DNA from: DATLFI01 sp035524895
GTDB lineage: Bacteria; Acidobacteriota; Thermoanaerobaculia; Multivoradales; Multivoraceae
Direction of reading: 5' to 3'
Assembly (NCBI GenBank): GCA_035524895.1
Contig: DATLFI010000227.1
Span: forward strand, 1-12,990
DNA length: 12,990 bases
Of this stretch, positions 7,262 through 12,990 are shown piece by piece. A program made the translations under genes and the position numbers. The notes beneath the pieces were generated by a model. That model had not been told where the DNA came from and searched no databases. It saw only the letters and a program-made list of their open reading frames with translations. How positions within the stretch are numbered: the stretch's first letter is position 1; the number at the start of each line of letters is the position of its first letter.

Positions 7262-8230
7262 TCAAGGCGAGTGCCTCTGGTGCTCGAGGATGTCGTCGAT
7301 GATGGTGTCGAGGGATTTCGACGGCGCAAAACCGATGAGGGAGCGCGCCTTCTCGAGATTGGGCACTCGCCGCTCCAAGTCCTCGAAGCCGGGTTCGAAC
7401 GCTTCCTCGTAGGGTATGAATCGGATCTCAGCACTTGGGTTGATGCGAGCTACGATGCTCTTTGCAAGGGCGAGAATCGAGATCTCTTCGTCTGATCCGA
7501 TATTGACGACTTGGCCTCTGGCTGCATCGGTGTGCATCAAGGCGTGGAGGGCCCTGACGACGTCCGACACATGGGCGAAGCAACGGCTCTGTGTGCCGGT
7601 GCCGTGCACCGTGAGCGGACCGCCCCGCTTGGCCTGCTGGATGAATCGGGGGAGGACCATTCCGTAGTACGGGACCTGTCGTGGGCCGACCGTGTTGAAG
7701 AGGCGCGCAACGACTCCTGGAAGGGCAGGGGAATCGCAGTAGGCGAGGAGGAGGAACTCGTCGACGGCCTTGGAGATGCCGTAGCTCCAGCGATGCTTGG
7801 AAGTCGGTCCGTAGGTGACATCGTCTTCTTCGGAGAATGGTACCGAGCTCGTCTTGCCGTAGACCTCGCTGGTGGAGGTCAGGAGAAAGCGCTTGCCGTA
7901 GCGGCTTGCTACGGAGAGAGCTCGTTCGCAGCCCCGGATGTTCGTTTCGATGGTGCGTACCGGGCTTCGGAGGATGAGCTCGACACCGACGGCGGCGGCG
8001 AGATGGTGCACGCAGTCGGCGTCGCGAACCGCGTTATCGAACGAGGGATCTGAGATGAAATCGCTGATCACGTAGGTGAAGCCGGGCTTCCCCATGCAGG
8101 CTTCGAGGTTCTTCATGCTTCCCGTAGAGAGGTCGTCCCATACGACGACCTCCTCACCGCAGCCGAGAAGAAACTCGGTGAGGTGACTTCCGATAAAGCC
8201 CGCACCTCCTGTAACGACGTTACGGGTCAT
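7262..8230 (-). CDS. NAD-dependent nucleotide-sugar epimerase/dehydratase (extended SDR)
   Basis: A 322-residue cytoplasmic enzyme of the extended short-chain dehydrogenase family that would modify the hexose ring of a nucleotide sugar and so provide a donor to the neighbouring transferases. The Rossmann motif TGGAGFIG is at 7-14, an acidic DD pair that should bind NAD ribose at 32-33, the active-site segment TSTSEVYG at 118-125, the catalytic Tyr150-x3-Lys154 pair in SYGISK, and the substrate loop RLFNTVGPRQ at 176-185. The TSE triplet is more like UDP-glucuronate decarboxylases and GDP-mannose dehydratases than simple UDP-glucose 4-epimerases, so UDP-xylose synthase-like chemistry is possible. 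The product is not settled by sequence reading alone. The start overlaps the GT2 stop (ATGA). A 113-bp spacer follows its stop, unlike every other junction. Confidence 0.9.
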   Translation of the reverse strand: MTRNVVTGGAGFIGSHLTEFLLGCGEEVVVWDDLSTGSMKNLEACMGKPGFTYVISDFISDPSFDNAVRDADCVHHLAAAVGVELILRSPVRTIETNIRGCERALSVASRYGKRFLLTSTSEVYGKTSSVPFSEEDDVTYGPTSKHRWSYGISKAVDEFLLLAYCDSPALPGVVARLFNTVGPRQVPYYGMVLPRFIQQAKRGGPLTVHGTGTQSRCFAHVSDVVRALHALMHTDAARGQVVNIGSDEEISILALAKSIVARINPSAEIRFIPYEEAFEPGFEDLERRVPNLEKARSLIGFAPSKSLDTIIDDILEHQRHSP

Positions 8231-9318
8231 GATTGGCTAGAGTCTCCTCTGGATTGATGGCCAAGCGGTTCGCGAAGGCAGTGACGCTTCTGCAGCAGCG
8301 AGTGGGCGAGACTTCTCTTGACGAGGCTGCGTACCGTCGCGGGCTCAGCTTGGTGAGAGCGCAGGCGGCTCACCATCCCATGCCGCGAGGCACGGACTAG
8401 CCGACGCACCGCTCCGGCTGGTTGCCCGAGCGCAATGGCATTGAGGGTCGCGAGGAAGTAGGCTGCAAGAGCTGGGCTTCTCCAGCCGAGCCGAAGGCAT
8501 CGTGCAGCACAGTCGTCGGCTCGCTCGAGGAGCGCATGACGGAGGGCGGTTCGCTCGGACCTGGTCAGCTGGTCCGGGCCGAGGTGCCGTGTGATGACTT
8601 CGATTTGCGCCCAGCGTTGGCGGACTACGTCGGGAGACAGGACGCGGTACCACGCGGAGATCGAGTCGGTCCCCTGATCGCGAAAAGCGACGAGGGGCTG
8701 GCCGGTGTCCATGAGCCAGAGGGTGTGAGGATCGGACAGGAGCCGGCACCAGAGGTCGAAGTCTTCGACTGCGCGATACGCGGGGGATTCGGCGAAGCCT
8801 CCCAAGTCCAGGAGACGATCTCGACGGACCATCGTCGCCGGCGTCGATGGGTATGGCTCGCGCTTCAGGAGAACGTCGGCGAGAGAAAGCTGCTTGGCAT
8901 GCGATCGACCGTCGGTAGAGAATACGGCCCGCTCTCCATCGAGGAACTTCATCGACGTCACGGAGACACAGTGGCAGGCGCTCTCAGCCGCGAGCCGCCA
9001 CTGCGTGGCCAGCTTCTCGCGATGCCAGAGGTCGTCGTCGTCCAGGAAGGCGATCCAGGGCGCCCCAGCCTCTCTGATCCCACGATTTCGAGGCCCAGCC
9101 GGAAGGCCGTACCGCGGCCCGGGTAGCCATCTGATCCGGAGATCCTCTCGGGATCGGGCGCAAATGATGTCTTCGGTCCCATCCGACGAGCCATCGTCGC
9201 AGACGAGACACTCCCACTCCTCGAACGTCTGAGCGGTGACGCTGGCGAGCGCGGCTTCGAGGTGGCGCACGCGATTGTACGTGGGAATCACAACGGAGAT
9301 CATCGGTGCGGTGCTCAT
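8227..9318 (-). CDS. GT2-family glycosyltransferase
   Basis: A 363-residue GT-A-fold glycosyltransferase. ISVVIPTYNRVRHLEAAL at 7-24 is the classic family 2 opening; DDGSSDGT (41-48) binds the nucleotide; FLDDDDLWH (91-99) carries the DxD-type metal site; and VEDFDLWCR (184-192) supplies the ED motif expected of the catalytic base. About 110 residues follow the catalytic domain; they are helical and basic, with no clear membrane segment, so the protein is probably cytoplasmic or membrane-associated. The ATG at 9318 overlaps the previous stop as ATGA and gives the usual family N-terminus; an extension to 9426 would run back into the GT4 gene. The following SDR gene starts inside its stop codon, again ATGA. 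Inverting linkage is expected for the family; donor and acceptor cannot be read. Confidence 0.92.
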   Translation of the reverse strand: MSTAPMISVVIPTYNRVRHLEAALASVTAQTFEEWECLVCDDGSSDGTEDIICARSREDLRIRWLPGPRYGLPAGPRNRGIREAGAPWIAFLDDDDLWHREKLATQWRLAAESACHCVSVTSMKFLDGERAVFSTDGRSHAKQLSLADVLLKREPYPSTPATMVRRDRLLDLGGFAESPAYRAVEDFDLWCRLLSDPHTLWLMDTGQPLVAFRDQGTDSISAWYRVLSPDVVRQRWAQIEVITRHLGPDQLTRSERTALRHALLERADDCAARCLRLGWRSPALAAYFLATLNAIALGQPAGAVRRLVRASRHGMVSRLRSHQAEPATVRSLVKRSLAHSLLQKRHCLREPLGHQSRGDSSQS

Positions 9319-10580
9319 CTCGCGATTTCCGAGACGAGCCGCCGAACGAAGCCGCCGAGTGGCTCGGGGAGAAAGCGGTGGCTGAGGCCGGCCTTTGCGC
9401 CGCCCGGGAGTCGAGCTCTGGGCCATGAGGGGCGAGGGTGATTGAGGACCTCTTCGAGAAACGAGAGCAGGCGATCCGCGTAGGTGTCTTCGGAATACGC
9501 CTCGACCGCACGGCTCCTCGCCGCCTTCGACATGCGAGCGAGCCGATGTCGGTCCTTGGCAAGCGTCGCACAGGCTGTGGCGAAGGCCGAGGGAGACCTC
9601 TCTTCAACGACGATACCGACCTCGTGCGACACGATCGCGTCACGGGCGCCGGAGACGTTCGTCGTCACTGGTACCGCTCCTTGTGCCATCGCTTCCAGCA
9701 GCACGATCGAAATACCCTCGCGGTGCGAGGGCATCAGCAAGAGCTCGATCGAAGCGAGCATCCGGAGGATGTCTCCGTGGGCCAGGGCACCGAAGAAGCG
9801 GAACTCCTCACCGACCCCGAGCTCCTCGACTCGTGCCCCGAGACGCCCACGGTCCGGCCCCTCTCCTGCCACCCACATCTCGCTGGGCACACCACGGCCC
9901 CGGAGCTCGGCAACGATCTCCGGGAGGACGAGGATTCCTTTGTGCTGGTCGAGCAGCCGGCCGGCAAACCCAAGACGCAGAGGACCTCGCGTCGGCCTCG
10001 GCTCCAGGGGCATCGCGGGTCTGGTCGGTACTCCGTAGGGCAGGAGCTCAGCCTCGATCGTGCCGCCGCTGACCTCCCGAATCCGATCGCGGATCCGTGT
10101 ACTGACCGCTGCCGCTGTCGGCACCAGCCAGCGGTTCGCCACGAGGACGTCGTAGGCGTAGGTGGCGTCTGTGTGGACGATCGACGCCACCCGATGGGGC
10201 CGCCGCAGCCAGGCGGCACCGGCGCAGCACAACCATGCCGTCTCGGACTCGTTCGGGAGGATCACAAGATCGTCGCTGTCGGGGAGCTGATCGGCAAAGA
10301 ACGCAGCGATCCGCGCCTGCGCTGCCCTCCCGGGTGGGCGGCCTCGGCGGCTGAGGCCGATGATCGGCAACTCCGTGGTGTCGATGCCATAGCTTGTGTA
10401 CAGAGCGCGCAACGACTCCGCGGCGATGTGGTCACCTTCACCGCCGTAGGTGGATGCGAGGATCGCCGTGTCGTAGCCACGGTCGCGGAGGCGGGCTGCG
10501 GTGCGACCACACCACAGCTCGACGCCTCCGAGAGTGTCCTCGGCAACAGTGGCCGCGAAGAGGATCTTCGGGCGGTTCAC
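9315..10580 (-). CDS. GT4-family glycosyltransferase
   Basis: A 421-residue retaining glycosyltransferase of the GT-B fold, expected to move a sugar from a nucleotide sugar onto a lipid-linked or growing glycan at the inner face of the membrane. The N-terminal domain begins KILFAATVAEDTLGGVELW, with the glycine-rich acceptor-side loop at 17-19. The C-terminal domain has FAGRLLDQHKG (205-215), AGEGPDRGRL (238-247) and the E-x7-E donor-site pair Glu288 and Glu296 in REGISIVLLEAMAQG. The start is a GTG at 10580 that overlaps the sulfotransferase stop as GTGA; the frame stays open further upstream, to 10832, but that stretch overlaps the sulfotransferase gene and does not look like protein of this family. 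The last 40 residues form a basic tail beyond the usual domain. The next gene overlaps its stop. Donor and acceptor are unknown. Confidence 0.9.
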   Translation of the reverse strand: MNRPKILFAATVAEDTLGGVELWCGRTAARLRDRGYDTAILASTYGGEGDHIAAESLRALYTSYGIDTTELPIIGLSRRGRPPGRAAQARIAAFFADQLPDSDDLVILPNESETAWLCCAGAAWLRRPHRVASIVHTDATYAYDVLVANRWLVPTAAAVSTRIRDRIREVSGGTIEAELLPYGVPTRPAMPLEPRPTRGPLRLGFAGRLLDQHKGILVLPEIVAELRGRGVPSEMWVAGEGPDRGRLGARVEELGVGEEFRFFGALAHGDILRMLASIELLLMPSHREGISIVLLEAMAQGAVPVTTNVSGARDAIVSHEVGIVVEERSPSAFATACATLAKDRHRLARMSKAARSRAVEAYSEDTYADRLLSFLEEVLNHPRPSWPRARLPGGAKAGLSHRFLPEPLGGFVRRLVSEIAR

Positions 10581-11353
10581 GACCCTTGGCTCAGGAGACG
10601 TCGCACGGTGTTCTTCGTACGCCAAGCGGCGAGGCGGCCCCGGGTCCGGAGAAGTTCCCATCCAGCTCTCACATCCCAGAACGGAGGCCACCTTGAATAG
10701 AGCTCGCAGACACCCGGGCACCAGCTGCGAACCCTCTCTCGGACCTCCGGGTCGATCCTCTTGAGGAGCCGAGTCAGGTAGTGATCGCGATTCTCCACGA
10801 TCCCCCGACCATGGATGTTGCCGAAGCCCCACTTGGTTCCGAAAGACTCACGGCACCACGCCGATCGCTTTACATTGAACTGGAGGATGTCGTCGGTCGT
10901 GCGCCGGTATTCGAGTGCGGAATCCGGCAGGTCGAGGCCGAGCCGTCGAGCTCCTTGCAAGACCCGATGGGGCGTCACGAGCAGATCCTCGAACAACCAT
11001 ACGGCGTCGAAAGCAGTGTTCTGATACGTGCGCTCGAGGAGGGCGAACTTCTCTTCAACAGTGCCGGCTTCATGGGAGTACTCTTTCCTCACCAGACTGA
11101 GGAAGTTGTGGTATGGATTGCGGAGGACGAGAACCGTCCTGTCTGGCCGGAATCGCTCGATCTGGACGTGCAGTGGCACCGTGGAGCTGACGACGCACTT
11201 GAGGATGATGTCGTTGCAGTCGCCGCCGAGATCGGGTGCGATCTCGGTGCTCCACAGATCGATGACGGCAAGGGTTTCTGATCCCTGCGCCATGAGGAGG
11301 GCGAGCACCGAGGATCCGCTCGACTGGAGCCCGTGAACGAGAACCCGTGGCAG
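10577..11353 (-). CDS. Sulfotransferase-like protein, probable CTG start
   Basis: Predicted 258-residue PAPS-dependent sulfotransferase-type protein. The N-terminus reads LPRVLVHG then LQSSGSS, a good match to the loop that binds the 5' phosphosulfate in this fold (residues 7-15). VLRNPYHNFLSL, with Arg78 and Ser86, fits the 3'-phosphate site, and LFEDLLVTPHRVL resembles the family's EDL helix before the C-terminal region. There is no ATG, GTG or TTG upstream of the loop before an in-frame TGA at 11419-11417; a CTG at 11353 falls exactly where Met would sit, 8 nt after a GGAAGGG sequence and 4 bp after the upstream stop. The first standard start (GTG 11308) would delete the binding loop. A one-base sequencing error is the alternative. 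It probably sulfates the glycan built by this cluster; this is inference. Confidence 0.72.
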   Translation of the reverse strand: MPRVLVHGLQSSGSSVLALLMAQGSETLAVIDLWSTEIAPDLGGDCNDIILKCVVSSTVPLHVQIERFRPDRTVLVLRNPYHNFLSLVRKEYSHEAGTVEEKFALLERTYQNTAFDAVWLFEDLLVTPHRVLQGARRLGLDLPDSALEYRRTTDDILQFNVKRSAWCRESFGTKWGFGNIHGRGIVENRDHYLTRLLKRIDPEVRERVRSWCPGVCELYSRWPPFWDVRAGWELLRTRGRLAAWRTKNTVRRLLSQGS

Positions 11354-11357
11354 AGCC

Positions 11358-11948
11358 TCAACCCTTCCGCAGCACGGTCGTCCTGTCGACTCGATCCACT
11401 CGGCAGAATCCGGCGGTCATCGCAGCAGCGGCGACGCGAGCCGGGCCGAGGGCGGGATCATCGGTGTCGTGAAGAGCCACGATCCCTCCGTCGGCGACCC
11501 TCGAGGTCCAGGAGTCGAAGTCGCTCCTGACGGCTCCCTCCTGGTGGTCGCCGTCGATCCAGAGGAGGGAGATGCTCTCCGTCCAGCCTGCGAACGCTTG
11601 GCTCGACGGCAAGCTGACGAGCCGGACGACATCGGTCACGCCGGCCGCTAGGAGGTTCCTCATGAACGCCTCACGGTCGGGGGGACCGAAGCGGCCCCCG
11701 AGAACTCCCACGAAGGGTGCGTGGGGCTCGATCGCGTACACAGAAACCCTCGCACCGGCCCTGGAGCCGGCCGCGAGAGCGATCGTCGAGCGGCCCCGGT
11801 AGCTGCCGATTTCCACAAGACACCCCGATGTGACGCGCCGGGCGAGATCGTAGAGAAGCCGACACTCGGCGGGAGAGATCATTCCCTCCGCAGCGAGGGC
11901 CGCCGCAAGTGGATCGGACGCGTTTCCGTGCCGGCGCCTGCGAAACAT
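11358..11948 (-). CDS. Class I SAM-dependent methyltransferase (Methyltransf_24-like)
   Basis: Predicted 196-residue cytoplasmic enzyme that would move a methyl group from S-adenosylmethionine to an oxygen, probably on a sugar or a nucleotide-linked glycan. Motif I is VEIGSYRG at residues 45-52, the acidic residue after strand 2 is Glu74 (AIEPH), and the later strands show LLWIDGDH at 128-135 and GGIVALHDT at 154-162, the pattern of the Methyltransf_24 branch. I chose the ATG at 11948, which lies 19 bp after the upstream stop; an in-frame GTG at 12005 would add 19 low-complexity residues and overlap the upstream gene by 38 bp. Neither start has a strong Shine-Dalgarno. The neighbours are a transferase and a sulfotransferase, so glycan methylation is the natural guess. 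The exact acceptor is unknown. Confidence 0.85.
   Translation of the reverse strand: MFRRRRHGNASDPLAAALAAEGMISPAECRLLYDLARRVTSGCLVEIGSYRGRSTIALAAGSRAGARVSVYAIEPHAPFVGVLGGRFGPPDREAFMRNLLAAGVTDVVRLVSLPSSQAFAGWTESISLLWIDGDHQEGAVRSDFDSWTSRVADGGIVALHDTDDPALGPARVAAAAMTAGFCRVDRVDRTTVLRKG
11362..11368 (-). promoter_or_regulatory. Putative ribosome binding site for the CTG-started sulfotransferase gene
   Basis: The minus strand reads GGAAGGG here, 8 nt upstream of the CTG at 11353 and inside the last codons of the methyltransferase gene. Spacing and purine content fit a Shine-Dalgarno site and help to decide the start. The match is partial, and a GAGG closer to the CTG could be chance. Confidence 0.4.
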
Positions 11949-11967
11949 TGGGAGGCTCAGCTCGCCG

Positions 11968-12990
11968 TCACACGACGGTGGATGAGGCCGTGAGCGGGCC
12001 ACCACTCTCTGCCGCGTGGATCCGGCTCAAGGCCTTCCGCAGGGCCCCCGGGATCCGCTCGGAAGGGAGAATGTTCTTGGCGAAGAAATCGTGCCCACGA
12101 TCCAGCAGCATGGCGCGGAAATCGGCGTCCTCGAGGAGCCTGGTGAGAGCGAGAGGAATTTCCGCAGCACGCCTGACCGTCTCGAGCTCGTCTGTCCAGC
12201 GCGCAGTGTAGACGTTTTCGAGACGGCGGGCAGTGTTGACGTAGAGCAGGGGGCAGGATGCGCCGACGGCGACGAGAGCTGCGGTCGTCACGTGCTCCAT
12301 GAGCACGGCCCCGTCGGCGACCGCAAGCGCATCCTCGAGCGCGTTGAAACGCCGGACGAAGAGATTCGGAAGGATGGCCCGGATGGTCTCGTACCAGGGA
12401 TGGAGGTCAGCAGCCGGATGGGGCTTGAGGATGACGGTGATCTCGGGATGGGCTCGGATCCAGGCAAGCACTGCTTGCCAGCTATTCCAGATCGCATCGC
12501 CGGTGACGAGCGAGAAGGGCCCCTCGGTGTTGCCGCCGGTGATTACCAGGAGCACTCTGCCCGCGTCGGCGAGATCGAGGCGTGCGAGTCTCGCACACCG
12601 AGGCTCGCGGCGGGCGGCGACGACCTGCTCGATAGCCCCATGGATCTGTGGCGCGCCCACCACGGCCACCTGATGCTCCTGCCAGTGAAGAGCCGAGCGA
12701 GCGGACCGGAGCGAGCTCTCTCCCCAGGCCCAGAAGCGGTCGGTCGGGACGCCGAACTTGTGGATCTTGCCGAGGATCCCGTGGTTAACGAAGATCGTCG
12801 GCACGTGGGTGGCCCTCGCGGCGGCGATCGCGGCATATTCGAAGCGCGTGGGCGAGGCGATCAGGAGAGTATCTGGCCGAAGCGCCGCGATCGCGTCTCT
12901 GCAACGATGGAAGGTCTCCCATGTCTCGGGGAGGAGATTACTGAACAGATGGTCGAATTGGAACTCGAGGTACGGGTTTGCCAGCTCCGG
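11968..12990 (-). CDS. GT-B-like capsule/surface-polysaccharide transferase, 5' end beyond window
   Basis: The reading frame is open from the right edge to a TGA at 11970-11968, giving 340 visible residues; the true start lies outside. A GTG at 12804 could be mistaken for the start, but the 62 codons before it continue sensibly (LLIASPTRFEYAAIAAARA), so I treat them as coding. Visible pieces resemble the two-Rossmann-domain transferases of the capsule and CDP-glycerol glycerophosphotransferase type: a VNHGILG turn near visible residues 68-74, FWAWGES near 86-92, VVGAP near 110-114, and a KPHP motif at 189-192, followed by a predicted nucleotide-binding half. No signal peptide or membrane helix is seen, so it probably works in the cytoplasm or at the inner face of the membrane. 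The substrate cannot be told. It leads a run of coupled polysaccharide genes. Kdo-transferase-like or surface-carbohydrate proteins of unknown role are alternatives. Confidence 0.72.
   Translation of the reverse strand, partial: PELANPYLEFQFDHLFSNLLPETWETFHRCRDAIAALRPDTLLIASPTRFEYAAIAAARATHVPTIFVNHGILGKIHKFGVPTDRFWAWGESSLRSARSALHWQEHQVAVVGAPQIHGAIEQVVAARREPRCARLARLDLADAGRVLLVITGGNTEGPFSLVTGDAIWNSWQAVLAWIRAHPEITVILKPHPAADLHPWYETIRAILPNLFVRRFNALEDALAVADGAVLMEHVTTAALVAVGASCPLLYVNTARRLENVYTARWTDELETVRRAAEIPLALTRLLEDADFRAMLLDRGHDFFAKNILPSERIPGALRKALSRIHAAESGGPLTASSTVV

Noticed and set aside
5863..7434. A 523-codon minus-strand frame over the MBOAT gene
   Set aside because: Arg/Ser/Pro-rich product in a different frame from the well-supported MBOAT; it also runs across the spacer and into the SDR gene.
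9438..10700. A 420-codon open frame on the plus strand
   Set aside because: It mirrors the GT4 gene on the minus strand, whose motifs and coupled start are clear; the plus-strand product has no family features.
10581..10832. N-terminal extension of the GT4 gene that ends at 9315
   Set aside because: The extra 84 residues overlap the sulfotransferase gene and precede a typical GT4 N-terminus that begins at the coupled GTG.
11089..11361. A 90-codon minus-strand frame starting TTG at 11361
   Set aside because: It is out of frame with the sulfotransferase motifs and has no recognisable content, although its TTG overlaps the previous stop.
1..12990. Mobile elements, CRISPR repeats, tRNA genes or a defence system
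   Set aside because: No transposase, integrase, direct-repeat array, tRNA-like fold or defence-family motif was seen; the gene content is fully explained by polysaccharide biosynthesis.

Overview
This 12,990-base window is almost entirely one minus-strand run of twelve genes for making and decorating a surface or exported polysaccharide. The first gene is cut by the right edge and the last by the left edge, so the cluster continues on both sides. GC is high, often above 60% by eye. The compact layout, ATG/GTG starts and gene content indicate a bacterium. I see no marker that fixes the phylum; a Gram-negative lineage is plausible because several products look made for a periplasm. No tRNA, rRNA, transposase, CRISPR array or phage gene is visible.

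Layout in transcription order (right to left): a GT-B-like capsule-type transferase (right edge to 11968); a class I methyltransferase (11948-11358); a sulfotransferase-like protein (11353-10577), probably with a CTG start; a GT4 glycosyltransferase (10580-9315); a GT2 glycosyltransferase (9318-8227); an extended-SDR sugar-nucleotide epimerase/dehydratase (8230-7262); a 113-bp spacer; an AlgI-like MBOAT O-acyltransferase (7148-5742); an SGNH/AlgJ-like protein with one membrane helix (5730-4663); a second GT4 glycosyltransferase (4660-3395); two more SGNH-hydrolase-fold proteins (3395-2451 and 2454-1306); and an asparagine-synthetase-type amidotransferase (1306 to the left edge).

Nearly all junctions are start/stop overlaps (ATGA, GTGA, TGATG) or gaps under 20 bp, so the genes are probably co-transcribed and translationally coupled. 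The 113-bp spacer upstream of the MBOAT gene is the only real break. Working model (inference): the SDR enzyme supplies a nucleotide sugar; four transferases (two GT4, one GT2, one GT-B-like) build a repeat unit; and the methyltransferase, sulfotransferase, MBOAT/SGNH proteins and amidotransferase add methyl, sulfate, acyl and perhaps amide groups. No flippase, polymerase, priming transferase or export gene is in the window. Every family is known; what stands out is the combination of decoration enzymes, the three different SGNH proteins beside one MBOAT, and the non-canonical start of the sulfotransferase gene.
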